Below, one piece after another: positions 7,983-16,617 of a stretch of 39,864 bases of DNA. The notes beneath the pieces were generated by a model. The model was not told where the DNA came from. It made no database searches and worked only from the letters and a program-made list of their open reading frames with translations. Positions within the stretch are counted from its first letter, which is position 1. Every line of letters starts with the position of its first letter. Source of the DNA: Thermoproteota archaeon. GTDB lineage: Archaea > Korarchaeota > Korarchaeia > Korarchaeales > Korarchaeaceae. The position numbers and the translations under genes are program-made. The stretch spans positions 1-39,864 of the forward strand of contig JAOZGP010000018.1 in NCBI GenBank assembly GCA_027491735.1. Direction: 5' to 3'.

Positions 7983-8080
7983 AGTGACCCAGCCCGAAGG
8001 AGTGTGCATCACAAAGCTGCACACTACCCAACCTCCGTAAGGCTTCCGGTGGAAGCCCCCTAGAGGGCGAGGAGGTCACT
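7983..8080 (+). ncRNA. Candidate structured RNA, possibly a tnpB-associated (omega-RNA-like) relic
   Basis: The 380-base gap between convergent apgM and ppdK holds no credible protein but has nested inverted repeats. A closing stem AGTGACC (7983-7989)/GGTCACT (8074-8080) encloses AGTGTGCA/TGCACACT (8 bp, about 8001-8026), GGCTTCC/GGAAGCC (8041-8047/8051-8057, 3-nt loop) and a small CCC-TAGA-GGG stem (8058-8067) followed by GAGGAGGTCAC. The first about 70 bases have a diverged copy on the minus strand at 22656-22726. The last hairpin plus GGTCAC parallels the right end of the tnpB relic at 6453-6480. It does not look like RNase P, SRP RNA, 5S rRNA or tRNA. A host ncRNA is the alternative. Confidence 0.4.
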
Positions 8081-8202
8081 TGGGTAAACGAGGAGAATCT
8101 AACATGATTGTGAAAGAAGAAAAAGGTAGGAGCAGACCTCGAACAAGGAAATGTTTAGATCTCTGAACGGATATTTTCCAACGTTATGTCACTTGAAAGC
8201 CC

Positions 8203-11022
8203 TCAAACCTCGGTCAGCTTCTCCTTAACTGCGGCTCTGGCAGCCGCCAGCCTGGCGACGGGTATCCTGAACGGTGAGGCACTGACGTAGTCGAGCCCTG
8301 CCTTGTGGAGGAACTCTATCGATGCAGGATCTCCTCCATGCTCACCGCAGATTCCTATCTCTATATTCGGGTTCGCTGCCCTCCCTGCCCTGACACACAT
8401 CTCTATGAGCTTACCCACTCCCTCAACGTCCAGCGTCTGGAACGGGTTGTCCGGCAGAATCTTCTCCTCCAGATAGATCGGTATGAACTTGTTCTCTGCG
8501 TCATCCCTGCTGAAGCTGAAGGTGGCTTGGGTGAGGTCGTTGGTCCCAAAACTGAAGAACGCAGTTTCTTTGGCTATCTCGTCGGCCGTGAGACAGGCTC
8601 TGACGCACTCTATCATCGTGCCTATCAGAACCTTGTGCTCCCTACCATCTTTCATCTTAAAGATGTAAGCGGCTGTTCTGTCCTCCTCCATGAACTCTAT
8701 ACCGTGAACCCTAGCAACATCCTTTAACATGGGAAGTATGGCCTTCTCCTTTACGTATATGATCTCATTGACCTCGGAGACCTGGGGAATCATTATCTCC
8801 AGTTTGGGGTTCCTGCCCTCCTCCATCAGCTCGACGGCCGCCTCGACCATGGCCTTGGTCAGGTAGTAGTAGATCTCGGGATAGGTAACTCCCACCCTGA
8901 CGCCTCTGTGTCCCATCATCGGATTGGCTTCCTGCAACACCTTCACTCTTCCATACAAGCGCTCTAGCTTTCCTATCTCCTCTCTAGGGCCGTTTCTCAT
9001 CTTGAGATCAAATATCTGGTGAAGGATCTCCTCGGAGCTGGGCAAGAACTCATGAAGAGGGGGATCTATCAGCCTTATTATCACGGGCTTACCGTCCATA
9101 ATCTCGAGTATCTCCTTGAAATCGGGCTTTATCATCTCGGTCAGTTCCTCCAAGCGCTTTATCCTCTCCTCCCTCGTCTCAGCTAGTATCACATTCCTGA
9201 GGACTTCAAGCCTCTCAGGTTTCCTGAACATCCTTTCTATCCTCAGAAGCCCTATGCCCTCTGCTCCGAACTCAAGCGCCTTCCTGGTGTCCTCTGGCAG
9301 ATCAGCGTTGGCCCTGACCCCGAGCTTCCTGTATTTATCCGCCCAGTTCAACAGCTCCTTGAGCTCCGGAATGAGGCCTGGCGTCACCGTGGGAACCTCT
9401 CCAAGGTATACCTTCCCAGTGTTCCCGTCTATCGTGATGAAATCTCCTTCCCTGACCACAACATCTCTCACCTTGAGGTACCTCTCCTCCTCGTGCACTT
9501 CCACGGCCTCAGCTCCCACTACGGCGGGCTTGCCCATAGCTCTCGCTACCACAGCGGCGTGACTTGTCATCCCGCCTCTGCTGGTGAGCACGCCTACAGA
9601 AGCGTAGAATCCGTGTACATCATCTGGCTTGGTCTCCACCCTGACCAATATGATCTTCTCTCCTCCTCTTGCCTTCTCGACAGCATCATCTGGGTGGAAC
9701 ACAGTCTTCCCAGACACAGCTCCTGGAGAAGCTGGTAGACCCTCAGCGATGGGCTCAGCCTTCACCTTTGGATCTATCCTGGGATAAAGGAGCCTGAGAA
9801 CGTGTTCAGGAGAGACCTTGAGCAAGGCCTCTTTCTCACTGATTATCCCCTCCTTGGCCATGTCAACAGCTGTCTTGACCCTAGCGAGAGGGGTCATCTT
9901 GGCATTTCTCGTCTGAAGAAAGTAGAGCTTACCGTTCTCCACAGTGAACTCTATGTCCTGGACGTCCTTGTTTACCTCCTCCAGCTTCTTGGCGGCTCTG
10001 TATAACTCATCATACAGCTCAGGGAACCTCTTTCTGAACTCATCTATCGACATCGGGGTTCTTATACCAGCGACAACGTCTTCCCCCTGAGCATTAGGCA
10101 GAAACTCACCGTAGAGCTTGTTCTCACCATCAGCGGGGTTTCTGCTGAAGACGACTCCAGTACCACTGTCCCAACCCATGTTACCGAAAACCATTGTCAC
10201 AACGTTTACAGCAGTACAATCCGCTATGTCTGATGATATCTTGTTCATCATCCTATAGAAAATGGCTCTAGGGTTCATCCAGGATCTGAATACAGCTTTT
10301 ACGGCGAGCCTAAGTTGCTCCCATGGATCCTGAGGGAAAATTCCCCACTCCTTACTTATAACCTCCTTGAACCTATCCACCGCTTCCTTAAGACCTTCAA
10401 CTGGTATCTCTGGATCCTCCTTGGCGTTGTATCTTTTCTTTATCTCCTCCCAGATCTCAGTGAACATCTCCTCCTTTATTTCCAGCACGATCTTGCCGAA
10501 CATCTGGAGGAACCTTCGATAGGCATCATAAGCGAACCATTCGTTCCCAGTGAGATCTGCCAAGGTTTTGACAGCCTCATCGTTTAGGCCTAGATTGAGC
10601 ACAGTGTCCATCATTCCTGGCATGGACACAGCAGCACCGCTCCTTACAGACACGAGGAGGAGGGTTCCATCCTCTCCTCCAAACTTCTTCCCTGATCTCT
10701 CCTCAAGCCTGTGCATCTGCTCGACTATCTGCTCCCACAATCCCTCTGGGAGATCAAGACCATCTATCGCATTCCATATTCTCTTCATGATCTCATCACG
10801 AACTTCAGGAGGGGGGTTCTTCTCAAACTCGAAAACCAAGCTATCGATCTCCTTCTTTCTACATAGATAGAAATCCCTGCACGCCTCCGTGGTTATGACG
10901 AAACCAGGCGGAACGTTGAGGCCTAGTTTACTCATAAGTATTAGACTGGATCCTTTGCCGCCAAACAGCTTTTTATTTCTCCAATCAGCCTCATCAAACA
11001 TATACACGTACTTCTTGGTCAT
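8203..11022 (-). CDS. ppdK: Pyruvate, phosphate dikinase
   Basis: Interconverts pyruvate + ATP + Pi and phosphoenolpyruvate + AMP + PPi; 939 aa, slightly longer than the usual 870-900. The N-terminal ATP-grasp domain opens with FGGKGSSLILMSKLGLNVPPGF and contains VSVRSGAAVSMPGMMDTVLNLG. The central phosphohistidine domain has GGMTSHAAVVARAMGKPAVVG, with the swivelling His near residue 488. The C-terminal TIM barrel has NPMMGHRGVR, FGTNDLTQ and ICGEHGGDP, whose Cys near residue 892 is the general acid. All key residues are present, so it should be active. PEP synthase (PpsA) is excluded by the PPDK-specific SMPGMMDT and the C-terminal layout. It shares a TATA region with the divergent DUF167 gene. 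Confidence 0.97.
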   Translation of the reverse strand: MTKKYVYMFDEADWRNKKLFGGKGSSLILMSKLGLNVPPGFVITTEACRDFYLCRKKEIDSLVFEFEKNPPPEVRDEIMKRIWNAIDGLDLPEGLWEQIVEQMHRLEERSGKKFGGEDGTLLLVSVRSGAAVSMPGMMDTVLNLGLNDEAVKTLADLTGNEWFAYDAYRRFLQMFGKIVLEIKEEMFTEIWEEIKKRYNAKEDPEIPVEGLKEAVDRFKEVISKEWGIFPQDPWEQLRLAVKAVFRSWMNPRAIFYRMMNKISSDIADCTAVNVVTMVFGNMGWDSGTGVVFSRNPADGENKLYGEFLPNAQGEDVVAGIRTPMSIDEFRKRFPELYDELYRAAKKLEEVNKDVQDIEFTVENGKLYFLQTRNAKMTPLARVKTAVDMAKEGIISEKEALLKVSPEHVLRLLYPRIDPKVKAEPIAEGLPASPGAVSGKTVFHPDDAVEKARGGEKIILVRVETKPDDVHGFYASVGVLTSRGGMTSHAAVVARAMGKPAVVGAEAVEVHEEERYLKVRDVVVREGDFITIDGNTGKVYLGEVPTVTPGLIPELKELLNWADKYRKLGVRANADLPEDTRKALEFGAEGIGLLRIERMFRKPERLEVLRNVILAETREERIKRLEELTEMIKPDFKEILEIMDGKPVIIRLIDPPLHEFLPSSEEILHQIFDLKMRNGPREEIGKLERLYGRVKVLQEANPMMGHRGVRVGVTYPEIYYYLTKAMVEAAVELMEEGRNPKLEIMIPQVSEVNEIIYVKEKAILPMLKDVARVHGIEFMEEDRTAAYIFKMKDGREHKVLIGTMIECVRACLTADEIAKETAFFSFGTNDLTQATFSFSRDDAENKFIPIYLEEKILPDNPFQTLDVEGVGKLIEMCVRAGRAANPNIEIGICGEHGGDPASIEFLHKAGLDYVSASPFRIPVARLAAARAAVKEKLTEV

Positions 11023-11051
11023 GAGACCGCCTCTCCTAGAGCTGGCAATGG

Positions 11052-11061
11052 ATAAATTTAT
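11052..11061. promoter_or_regulatory. Shared palindromic TATA box between ppdK and the DUF167 gene
   Basis: ATAAATTTAT is a perfect 10-bp palindrome in the 98-bp divergent gap. It sits about 30 nt before the ppdK ATG, which implies a nearly leaderless mRNA, and 60 nt before the DUF167 start. A single symmetric box may serve both directions. Confidence 0.45.
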
Positions 11062-11120
11062 TCTTAACCTGACTGAAGGTTCTTTAACACTGCGAAGTAG
11101 ACAAGCAGCGGTCGGTGACT

Positions 11121-11345
11121 ATGAGGCTGAAGGTCCTCATCCATCCCAATAGCAGAATGGAGAGGGTGGAGAGACATGAGGGATATATGGAGGTCTGGAT
11201 CAGGGAGCCAGCTAGGAGAGGAAAAGCCAACAAACGCCTGGTGGAGGTTGTGGCCGAACACTTCGGGATCAGGAGGTCCAAGGTGAGGATAGTGGAGGGG
11301 TTCACCTCGAGGGAGAAGGTGCTGGAGATCGATCTAAAGAAGTGA
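11121..11345 (+). CDS. DUF167 (YggU-family) protein
   Basis: A small (74 aa) alpha/beta protein of a family found in bacteria, archaea and eukaryotes; the molecular role is unknown. The family pattern is clear: KVLIHPNSRMERVE, then EVWIREPARRGKANKRLVEVVAEHFGI, and the ending VRIVEGFTSREKVLEIDL. The conserved P-A-x-x-G-K-A-N segment is intact. ATG 11121 follows GGTGA closely; GTG 11115 is an alternative. The stop overlaps the region just before the MFS start, so the two genes are cotranscribed. Confidence 0.85.
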   Translation: MRLKVLIHPNSRMERVERHEGYMEVWIREPARRGKANKRLVEVVAEHFGIRRSKVRIVEGFTSREKVLEIDLKK

Positions 11346-11350
11346 TCTCG

Positions 11351-12559
11351 ATGCACTTCGGGTTCAGCTATATCACTGAACTGTTCCCTGTATATCTCGC
11401 TGTCTTCTCAATGAGACTGAGCTTTGGGCTTGTGGTCTTCACGCTTCCACTCTATCTCGGAAATCATTATCTTTCCATAGGCCTCGTGGCCTCCTCATAT
11501 CCCCTGCTGGAGCTTCTGTCGATATTTCCTTTAGGCATACTATCGGATAAATACGGAAGAAAAACGGTCCTGGTGATGGGTCTTCTGCTGTCGGCGTTGG
11601 ATCTTCCCTTGTTCTCCCTCACCAGAAGTGTGGTGTTGCTAGCTGGAATACATGCCATTCAAGGATTGGCAGCTGCCGCGGTCATGGCGAGCTCGTTGGC
11701 CGCCATATCCGATAAAGCAGAGAAGAGCCACAGAGGAAGAGAGATGGGGGTCTTCGACTTCTCTAACATGGCCGGCTACATGCTCGGCTTTCCTCTCTCA
11801 GGCCTACTGGTGGATCTTACCAGGGAGCTGAGGATCTGCTTTTTCATTGCCTCCCTGATAGCAGCGATCGGACTGATCTTTGCCATTAGGGTCCTTCCAT
11901 CGGAGAGGCCACCTTTTCCCGAGATAAACGTCGTGGAGAGGATCATTCTCACGATGAGGAACATAAAGATAAGCAGAGAGGCTCCTTTATTGGCGATCCT
12001 GTGGTTTATCGTCATGATGTACGTAAGCTTCGTCCTCTCATTTGGATCCTCTCTCTGGAGGGAGATATCCAGAGGCTCAGGACTAGGCTTCACGGAATTC
12101 GGTCTTGGATTTGGCCTCATCATATCGATCTTAGCGGTTACTCAACCAACTCTGGGAGCCATATCAGACAGAATAGGAAGGGATAAATCACTGCTGATAA
12201 GCAGCTCATCCATAACGGCCCTACTCGTTGTGTTCGTCTTACTGCTTCAGGGATCTCTCGATCTCCTGATGGCAACACCTTTGGTGGCGTTCTTCGGTAT
12301 CGGAGCCCTCATGTTCTCTCCAGCTGGTTTGGCTGCCCTGGCGGACGCCTCCATGGAGGAGGTGAGAGGATCCTTCATGGGTTTCTACAGCTTCACAATG
12401 AACCTGGGCAACCTTACAGGTCCTGTGGTCGGAGGAATTTTTCTGAGCTGCTTCGGGATGAGGGAAGGGATAACAGCAATGCTGATCTTGGGGGTTCTCC
12501 TGACGGGAGGATGCTCCTTATCCCTAGCAAAAAAAACCTTCAGAGGAGGTTCTCCTTAA
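11351..12559 (+). CDS. Major facilitator superfamily transporter
   Basis: A 12-helix secondary transporter of 402 aa in the cytoplasmic membrane. The signature loop between helices 2 and 3 is GILSDKYGRKTVLVMG, and its half-repeat counterpart in the second half is GAISDRIGRDKSLL. That duplication and the even hydrophobic profile favour a drug/metabolite exporter type, but no substrate can be read. I chose ATG 11351, preceded by GTGATC; a GTG at 11342 overlaps the DUF167 stop. Its 3' end overlaps the convergent PadR gene by 20 nt. PadR proteins often control exporters, so the neighbour may regulate it. Confidence 0.88.
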   Translation: MHFGFSYITELFPVYLAVFSMRLSFGLVVFTLPLYLGNHYLSIGLVASSYPLLELLSIFPLGILSDKYGRKTVLVMGLLLSALDLPLFSLTRSVVLLAGIHAIQGLAAAAVMASSLAAISDKAEKSHRGREMGVFDFSNMAGYMLGFPLSGLLVDLTRELRICFFIASLIAAIGLIFAIRVLPSERPPFPEINVVERIILTMRNIKISREAPLLAILWFIVMMYVSFVLSFGSSLWREISRGSGLGFTEFGLGFGLIISILAVTQPTLGAISDRIGRDKSLLISSSSITALLVVFVLLLQGSLDLLMATPLVAFFGIGALMFSPAGLAALADASMEEVRGSFMGFYSFTMNLGNLTGPVVGGIFLSCFGMREGITAMLILGVLLTGGCSLSLAKKTFRGGSP

Positions 12560-12845
12560 GAGCCTTTCTGGCAAGCTTCAGAGCCTTCCTACCCTTGTCA
12601 GTAAGTTTATAGACTTTTCTTCTCTTCTCCCATGATCCCTCTATCATTCCAAGTCTTAAGAGGCCGTAGATCACTGCATATACCGTGGTAGCTCCCATCT
12701 TAGCTCTGGACATCTCGAGTATCCTCTTCCTTATTCCATATCCATGCATTGGTTCTTTATCTATTATAGCTAACACAAGGAATGGCAGGAGATCCTTCCA
12801 GACGAGATCCTCGGGCTTCTCAGATTCCCTCTTGGGCCTCGCCAT
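12540..12845 (-). CDS. PadR-family transcriptional regulator
   Basis: A 101-aa winged-helix repressor-type protein. The PadR core is plain: LVLAIIDKEPMHGYGIRKRI, then GATTVYAVIYGLLRLGMIEG (recognition helix region) and a wing ending in YKLTDKGRKALK. The C-terminal dimerisation helix is short, as in the PadR-s1 subgroup. The N-terminus is charged (MARPKRESEKPEDL). An AT-rich promoter (TTTAAATATAGG on the minus strand) lies about 35 nt upstream, next to the near-repeats GTTAAAT and GTTTAAAT that could be an autoregulatory site. It is convergent with the MFS gene. Confidence 0.85.
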   Translation of the reverse strand: MARPKRESEKPEDLVWKDLLPFLVLAIIDKEPMHGYGIRKRILEMSRAKMGATTVYAVIYGLLRLGMIEGSWEKRRKVYKLTDKGRKALKLARKALKENLL

Positions 12846-12956
12846 CTCTGATTCACTATTACATAAAATCTCTACTCCTATATTTAAACTTTATTTAACG
12901 ACAAATTCATTGCGAAAAGCCGGTTATCTGCTTGGAATCTCTGGTTCAGATCTGGC

Positions 12957-13367
12957 TCACAGGGATCTAAACCTGAACAGCTTGAGAACCTTCACCCCTC
13001 TGAGTCTAGATATCCTCTTAGCGAGTTCCTCTATGGCTCCGGGATCGCCCTTGACTACAGTAACTTCTAAGCAGGTCCTCTCATCTACATGCACGTGCAG
13101 GGTAGAGATAACCTCCCCTATGTATTCGTGCTCCACTTCCAGAAGCCTCTCGGCAGTTTCAGCGATCTCATGGTCGTACAGAAATACGATCACTCCGAAG
13201 GGGGCGCCCTCTCCCTCCTCCCACTCATACTCCGTCATCAGGATTCTTATAGCCTCACCGATGGCCTGAGATCTGCTGGAGAAACCCCTCCTCCTCACAA
13301 ACTCATCAAACCTATCCATGAGATCCTTAGGAAGAGATATACCCGCTCTGACAACCTTCTCGGACAT
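12957..13367 (-). CDS. nikR: Nickel-responsive transcriptional regulator NikR
   Basis: A ribbon-helix-helix repressor with a C-terminal ACT-like Ni-binding domain; 136 aa from ATG 13367 (a GTG three codons upstream is open). The RHH part reads VVRAGISLPKDLMDRFDEFV and GFSSRSQAIGEAIR. The high-affinity Ni ligands match the E. coli spacing exactly: His80, His91, His93 and Cys99 (in VEHEY, LHVHVDERTC). It probably controls nickel uptake or nickel enzymes, but no nik transporter or hydrogenase is seen in the window, so its targets are elsewhere or in the ABC genes nearby. It starts 15 nt after the preceding gene's stop, suggesting an operon. Confidence 0.93.
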   Translation of the reverse strand: MSEKVVRAGISLPKDLMDRFDEFVRRRGFSSRSQAIGEAIRILMTEYEWEEGEGAPFGVIVFLYDHEIAETAERLLEVEHEYIGEVISTLHVHVDERTCLEVTVVKGDPGAIEELAKRISRLRGVKVLKLFRFRSL

Positions 13368-13382
13368 GTCCAACACCGAAAT

Positions 13383-13784
13383 TCAATCCAAAACATTACT
13401 CGAGGGCTCGACTCTCAGCTCGTCGGCCAGCCTTATCACTGATGCCAGAGATAACTTCATGTCGTCCTCACTCAGGTGTTCTCCCTTCACGTTGGATACT
13501 ATGATCACCCTGCCGTGCTCGTCCGAGGCATAGTGTGCGAAGTTGTAGTCCCAATTCTTCATCAGAAGCCATCCTTCTCTACCCTCCACCGAGACGGGGA
13601 GATTGGAGAAGACCACGACCAGGTTATCGGAGGAGACTATGTCTATCTGTAGGCTGTCCCACCTATCCGTCTTCCATACTGTGGTGAAGAGCGTAGCGTC
13701 CCTGAGCTTCTTCTTCTCGAACCTCACACCTATAGCGTTTAGTATATTCTCCACCCTAGACCCGAGGTCCTCAGATTCACTCAT
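13383..13784 (-). CDS. Small protein of unknown function, YbjN/chaperone-like fold suspected
   Basis: A 133-aa soluble alpha/beta protein upstream of nikR in the same direction. Helix 1 (LGSRVENILNAIGVRFE) is followed by alternating strands (LQIDIVSSDNLVVVFSNLP) and a closing amphipathic helix (KLSLASVIRLADEL), an arrangement like YbjN or type III secretion chaperone folds. I do not recognise the family with certainty. I chose ATG 13784 because the TATA-like TTTTTATTTTGA about 35 nt upstream implies a leaderless start there; a TTG at 13817 would add 11 residues. It may assist nikR or simply share its promoter. Confidence 0.7.
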   Translation of the reverse strand: MSESEDLGSRVENILNAIGVRFEKKKLRDATLFTTVWKTDRWDSLQIDIVSSDNLVVVFSNLPVSVEGREGWLLMKNWDYNFAHYASDEHGRVIIVSNVKGEHLSEDDMKLSLASVIRLADELRVEPSSNVLD

Positions 13785-13840
13785 GAGACACACTGGGAAA
13801 GTTATTATTCCGATCAAAATAAAAAGGTAGGGGTGATTTC

Positions 13841-14641
13841 TTGACGAACCCTTCAGATCTGGCTCACAGGGTATCGACGCTGACAGCTGTGTTCCTAGCT
13901 ATGTTAACACTTGTACTCGGCTTAGCAGGATCAGCTGGCGTGATCCAGATAGGGGAGGACTCCCTGATCATGATACTGCTGGGAGCAGCGACTCTAACGG
14001 CGCTCATCCTCTATCTCAGGGATTTCGACTGGGGTGCTTGGATCGGAGCTATCTGCTTGTTGGCGAATGCTTACTATCTTGCTTGGCCATCCGAAAACTT
14101 CCTGAACGGATTACCATTTCTCATGAATTCACATAGATATCTGTCTGTGCTTTACGGGCTGGTGAGCCTGGCGTTCATAGGGACATCCTCGGGGCAGCTG
14201 CCCTCGATGGCTCCGGCCTCAGCGAGTTCGATGAAGACGAGACCGCAGTCAGCTCTAAGAGAGGTCACGGAGGAGATGGACGAGAGCATGTTCAAATACT
14301 CTTTGGAGCTTCCAGATGGGAGGAGGCTCGGGGTTATGGACGACTACAGGGTGTTCGGGAGGAAGGACTTCGAGAACCTCGTTCCGAGGAGGAAGCTGAA
14401 GTACATATCCTTGAGACACTTCCTCATACGGAGGGTCAGGGGGAGCTACATGCTAAAGGATCTCCACAGCACCCACGGCATCGTTGTAGACGGACACGAG
14501 CTCCTTCCAGGTGAGGAGGTTCCTCTCAGGTATGGAAGCACTATAGACGTGGCAGGGGTTTTGGAGCTGATCTTCTATCCAAAAAGGGAGGAGAGGAGGA
14601 TTACCTCCTCCTCACGAGGAGGACGACCATCGCCACGATGA
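13841..14641 (+). CDS. Membrane-anchored FHA-domain protein
   Basis: 266 aa. Residues about 11-35, 41-60, 66-82 and 100-116 are hydrophobic membrane segments. A polar linker follows, then a forkhead-associated domain (about 152-246) with the phosphothreonine-binding set: GR (173-174), S190-x-R192-H193 in YISLRHFLI, STHG (210-213) and G218 before the last strands. FHA domains bind phosphothreonine peptides, so this is probably a membrane-docking site for a Ser/Thr-kinase signal. No kinase lies nearby. The start is TTG 13841 with GGGGTGAT just before it. The C-terminus is rich in Arg/Ser, and its coding end overlaps the convergent phosphoesterase gene by 41 nt. Confidence 0.82.
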   Translation: MTNPSDLAHRVSTLTAVFLAMLTLVLGLAGSAGVIQIGEDSLIMILLGAATLTALILYLRDFDWGAWIGAICLLANAYYLAWPSENFLNGLPFLMNSHRYLSVLYGLVSLAFIGTSSGQLPSMAPASASSMKTRPQSALREVTEEMDESMFKYSLELPDGRRLGVMDDYRVFGRKDFENLVPRRKLKYISLRHFLIRRVRGSYMLKDLHSTHGIVVDGHELLPGEEVPLRYGSTIDVAGVLELIFYPKREERRITSSSRGGRPSPR

Positions 14642-16526
14642 GCACCAGAGCAGCAGCGGCGATGATAATCTCGGAGGTTAATAGCGAGCTGACAGTTGTC
14701 TTGCTCACGACTTGGCCTGAGGTGGATGTGCCAGCAGAAGTCTTCTCAGTTAGGTTGAATACCCTGGTCACATGGTTGCCGGCCAGATCCGTGGCCTTAA
14801 CCTTCAGCTGTGTCCTGTCCGAGTAGGGTATCCAGACGATGTAACTTACGGTTCCGTTGTTCGATGGCTGAAGATCCACTAGAGGAGGCCTTCTCCAGGA
14901 TCCGGAGGAGTTGTACTCCACCTCCATCGGACCCGGTCCCCATCCGGAGTCGCTCTCCTTCAGATAGATCAACAGCCATGAGCCTCTCCCTGTGTGGTTC
15001 ACCACCTCAACTGACGGAGGAGATAGGTCCTTGAAGGAGTACATCACGATGCTGATGATGGACTTGGCCGGAAGCTCAACTCCCTCGAACACCACGAACT
15101 TGTACTTATCACCTACAATCACCTTGAACCTGGGCTCAGTCGTCCCGGAGAACTTGAGCTTCATCTTGCCGATGTTCGCGTTCTTTGGAAACCTGAACAC
15201 AACCCTCACGTCCTTGAACTTCTGCTTCAGCTCGTTCATAGCGAAGAAAGACACATCTCTGTGCTTACCATCGTTGTTCACGTAATAATACTTTAGAAGT
15301 CCTATCTGATAGGGCTCGACGTCCTCTCCGGAATCAAGGGGTATGGAGTTCGGATATTTGGCAAATCCAGTGTCGTCGTAGTAGGTGGTACTCAGATTGA
15401 TCGTGCCGTTGGAGTAAATGCTCAAAACCTTGTATCCCCTTATGTCGTGCTTTCTTATATCGTAAGCTATGGCCGCGGGCGATATGAAGTAGTGTCTATG
15501 TCCCTCAGAGTCCACAACCACGACGTTCAGGTCGGTGTGTATGTGCTCAGATGTTATCAACCTCACGTCGTGCTTGAGCACCAGATCGAACAGGTACTTG
15601 GCCTCTCTCGGGTGCTCCGCCCAGCTCGGATATATGTATCCGTTGCTCAGGAACTTGTTGAAGTCATCGGTAGAGTTCACGGTGAAGTTGTAAATCCCGA
15701 GCTCCTTGAGCCTCGGATTGAACAGCGGGTGATGGAAGGCTACGATCTTAAAACATCCCTCATTCTTGGACATGACCTCATCGGCCCAGTGAAGGTATTT
15801 CATCCTGACCCATCCATCCTTGTCGCTCGGGAGAACCACAATCAGAAAGTCTCCTATTCTGACCGAGTAGTTCAGCGGTCCAACTATGCTCTGATATATG
15901 CCCGCCTCTCCGGTGCTCTCGTACTCGTGATTGCCGACAACAACGTAGGTAGGGACTCTCAGCATCATGAATGAGCCCAGAAAGTACTGCCAAGCGGACT
16001 TTATCACCGGTGTCTCCACCAGATCTCCCAGGAAGATTGCCACGTCAGGGTTGATGAGGTTTGCCTCGCGCACAGCCTCGTAGAGGTAGGGAGCACCTGT
16101 GGGAGTCTTCACGTCACCGAAGAGGAGGAATCTGAGGTGGGTTGGCCAGCTCCTCAGAACCCACACGGAGTTGGGCTCCACTACACTTCCTGAGGGTGTC
16201 TCAAGCGTCAAGTTGTACAGACCCGGGAGGACTTCCTTTGGAAGGCTGAAGGAATAGTTGACCAGCTTTCCCTGCTTCTCAGATTTCACTAAGGACAGAT
16301 CATAGCTTCTGAACTGACCCACAATCTTGGCAGACTTGACCCCCAGGGAGCTCACCACAAGGCAGCTGATCCTCCCTCCGATAAGCACCGGCTCAGGCAC
16401 CGAGAATAGCGGATATTTCACCTTATCAGCATAGAAGACCACATGAGCTTTTGGGAGAGCTGCGACGGACATGGGGGGAAGTGCTAGGAAGACAAGGAGC
16501 GCTGCCCAGAGCAATCTCACGCGCAT
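14601..16526 (-). CDS. Secreted, membrane-anchored metallophosphoesterase (purple-acid-phosphatase-like)
   Basis: A cell-surface phosphoesterase of 641 aa. A Sec signal peptide (MRVRLLWAALLVFLALPP) comes first, and a single C-terminal helix before RRR anchors the protein outside the membrane. After an N-terminal beta domain the five metal motifs appear in order: FGDVK, LGDLVE, VGNHE, AFHHP and EHIHTD. The first lacks the usual DxH His (Lys here) and the last has EHxH instead of GHxH, closer to purple acid phosphatases than to the classic calcineurin group. The rest is beta-rich with several N-glycosylation sequons. ATG 16526 follows GGTGAC; an earlier ATG at 16544 is open. Substrate unknown. 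Confidence 0.82.
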   Translation of the reverse strand: MRVRLLWAALLVFLALPPMSVAALPKAHVVFYADKVKYPLFSVPEPVLIGGRISCLVVSSLGVKSAKIVGQFRSYDLSLVKSEKQGKLVNYSFSLPKEVLPGLYNLTLETPSGSVVEPNSVWVLRSWPTHLRFLLFGDVKTPTGAPYLYEAVREANLINPDVAIFLGDLVETPVIKSAWQYFLGSFMMLRVPTYVVVGNHEYESTGEAGIYQSIVGPLNYSVRIGDFLIVVLPSDKDGWVRMKYLHWADEVMSKNEGCFKIVAFHHPLFNPRLKELGIYNFTVNSTDDFNKFLSNGYIYPSWAEHPREAKYLFDLVLKHDVRLITSEHIHTDLNVVVVDSEGHRHYFISPAAIAYDIRKHDIRGYKVLSIYSNGTINLSTTYYDDTGFAKYPNSIPLDSGEDVEPYQIGLLKYYYVNNDGKHRDVSFFAMNELKQKFKDVRVVFRFPKNANIGKMKLKFSGTTEPRFKVIVGDKYKFVVFEGVELPAKSIISIVMYSFKDLSPPSVEVVNHTGRGSWLLIYLKESDSGWGPGPMEVEYNSSGSWRRPPLVDLQPSNNGTVSYIVWIPYSDRTQLKVKATDLAGNHVTRVFNLTEKTSAGTSTSGQVVSKTTVSSLLTSEIIIAAAALVLIVAMVVLLVRRR

Positions 16527-16617
16527 GCAGTCACCAAGACTCATGGGGTCAGGGAAAAATTAAAGTCTGAAAATTGAAAAGTATAAACTAGGTGAGAGAA
16601 CGACGTCGAGAGGCAGA

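Noticed and set aside
7894-8079. 61-codon minus-strand open frame in the apgM-ppdK gap
   Set aside because: It covers the nested inverted repeats. The base pairing explains the sequence better than a protein, and there is no ribosome site.
7983-8080. RNase P RNA, SRP RNA, 5S rRNA or tRNA
   Set aside because: None of the universally conserved sequences of these RNAs is present, and the length and stem order do not fit.
9116-9562. Ser/Leu-rich plus-strand open frame opposite ppdK
   Set aside because: Composition typical of the complement of a charged coding region; ppdK motifs cover the whole stretch.
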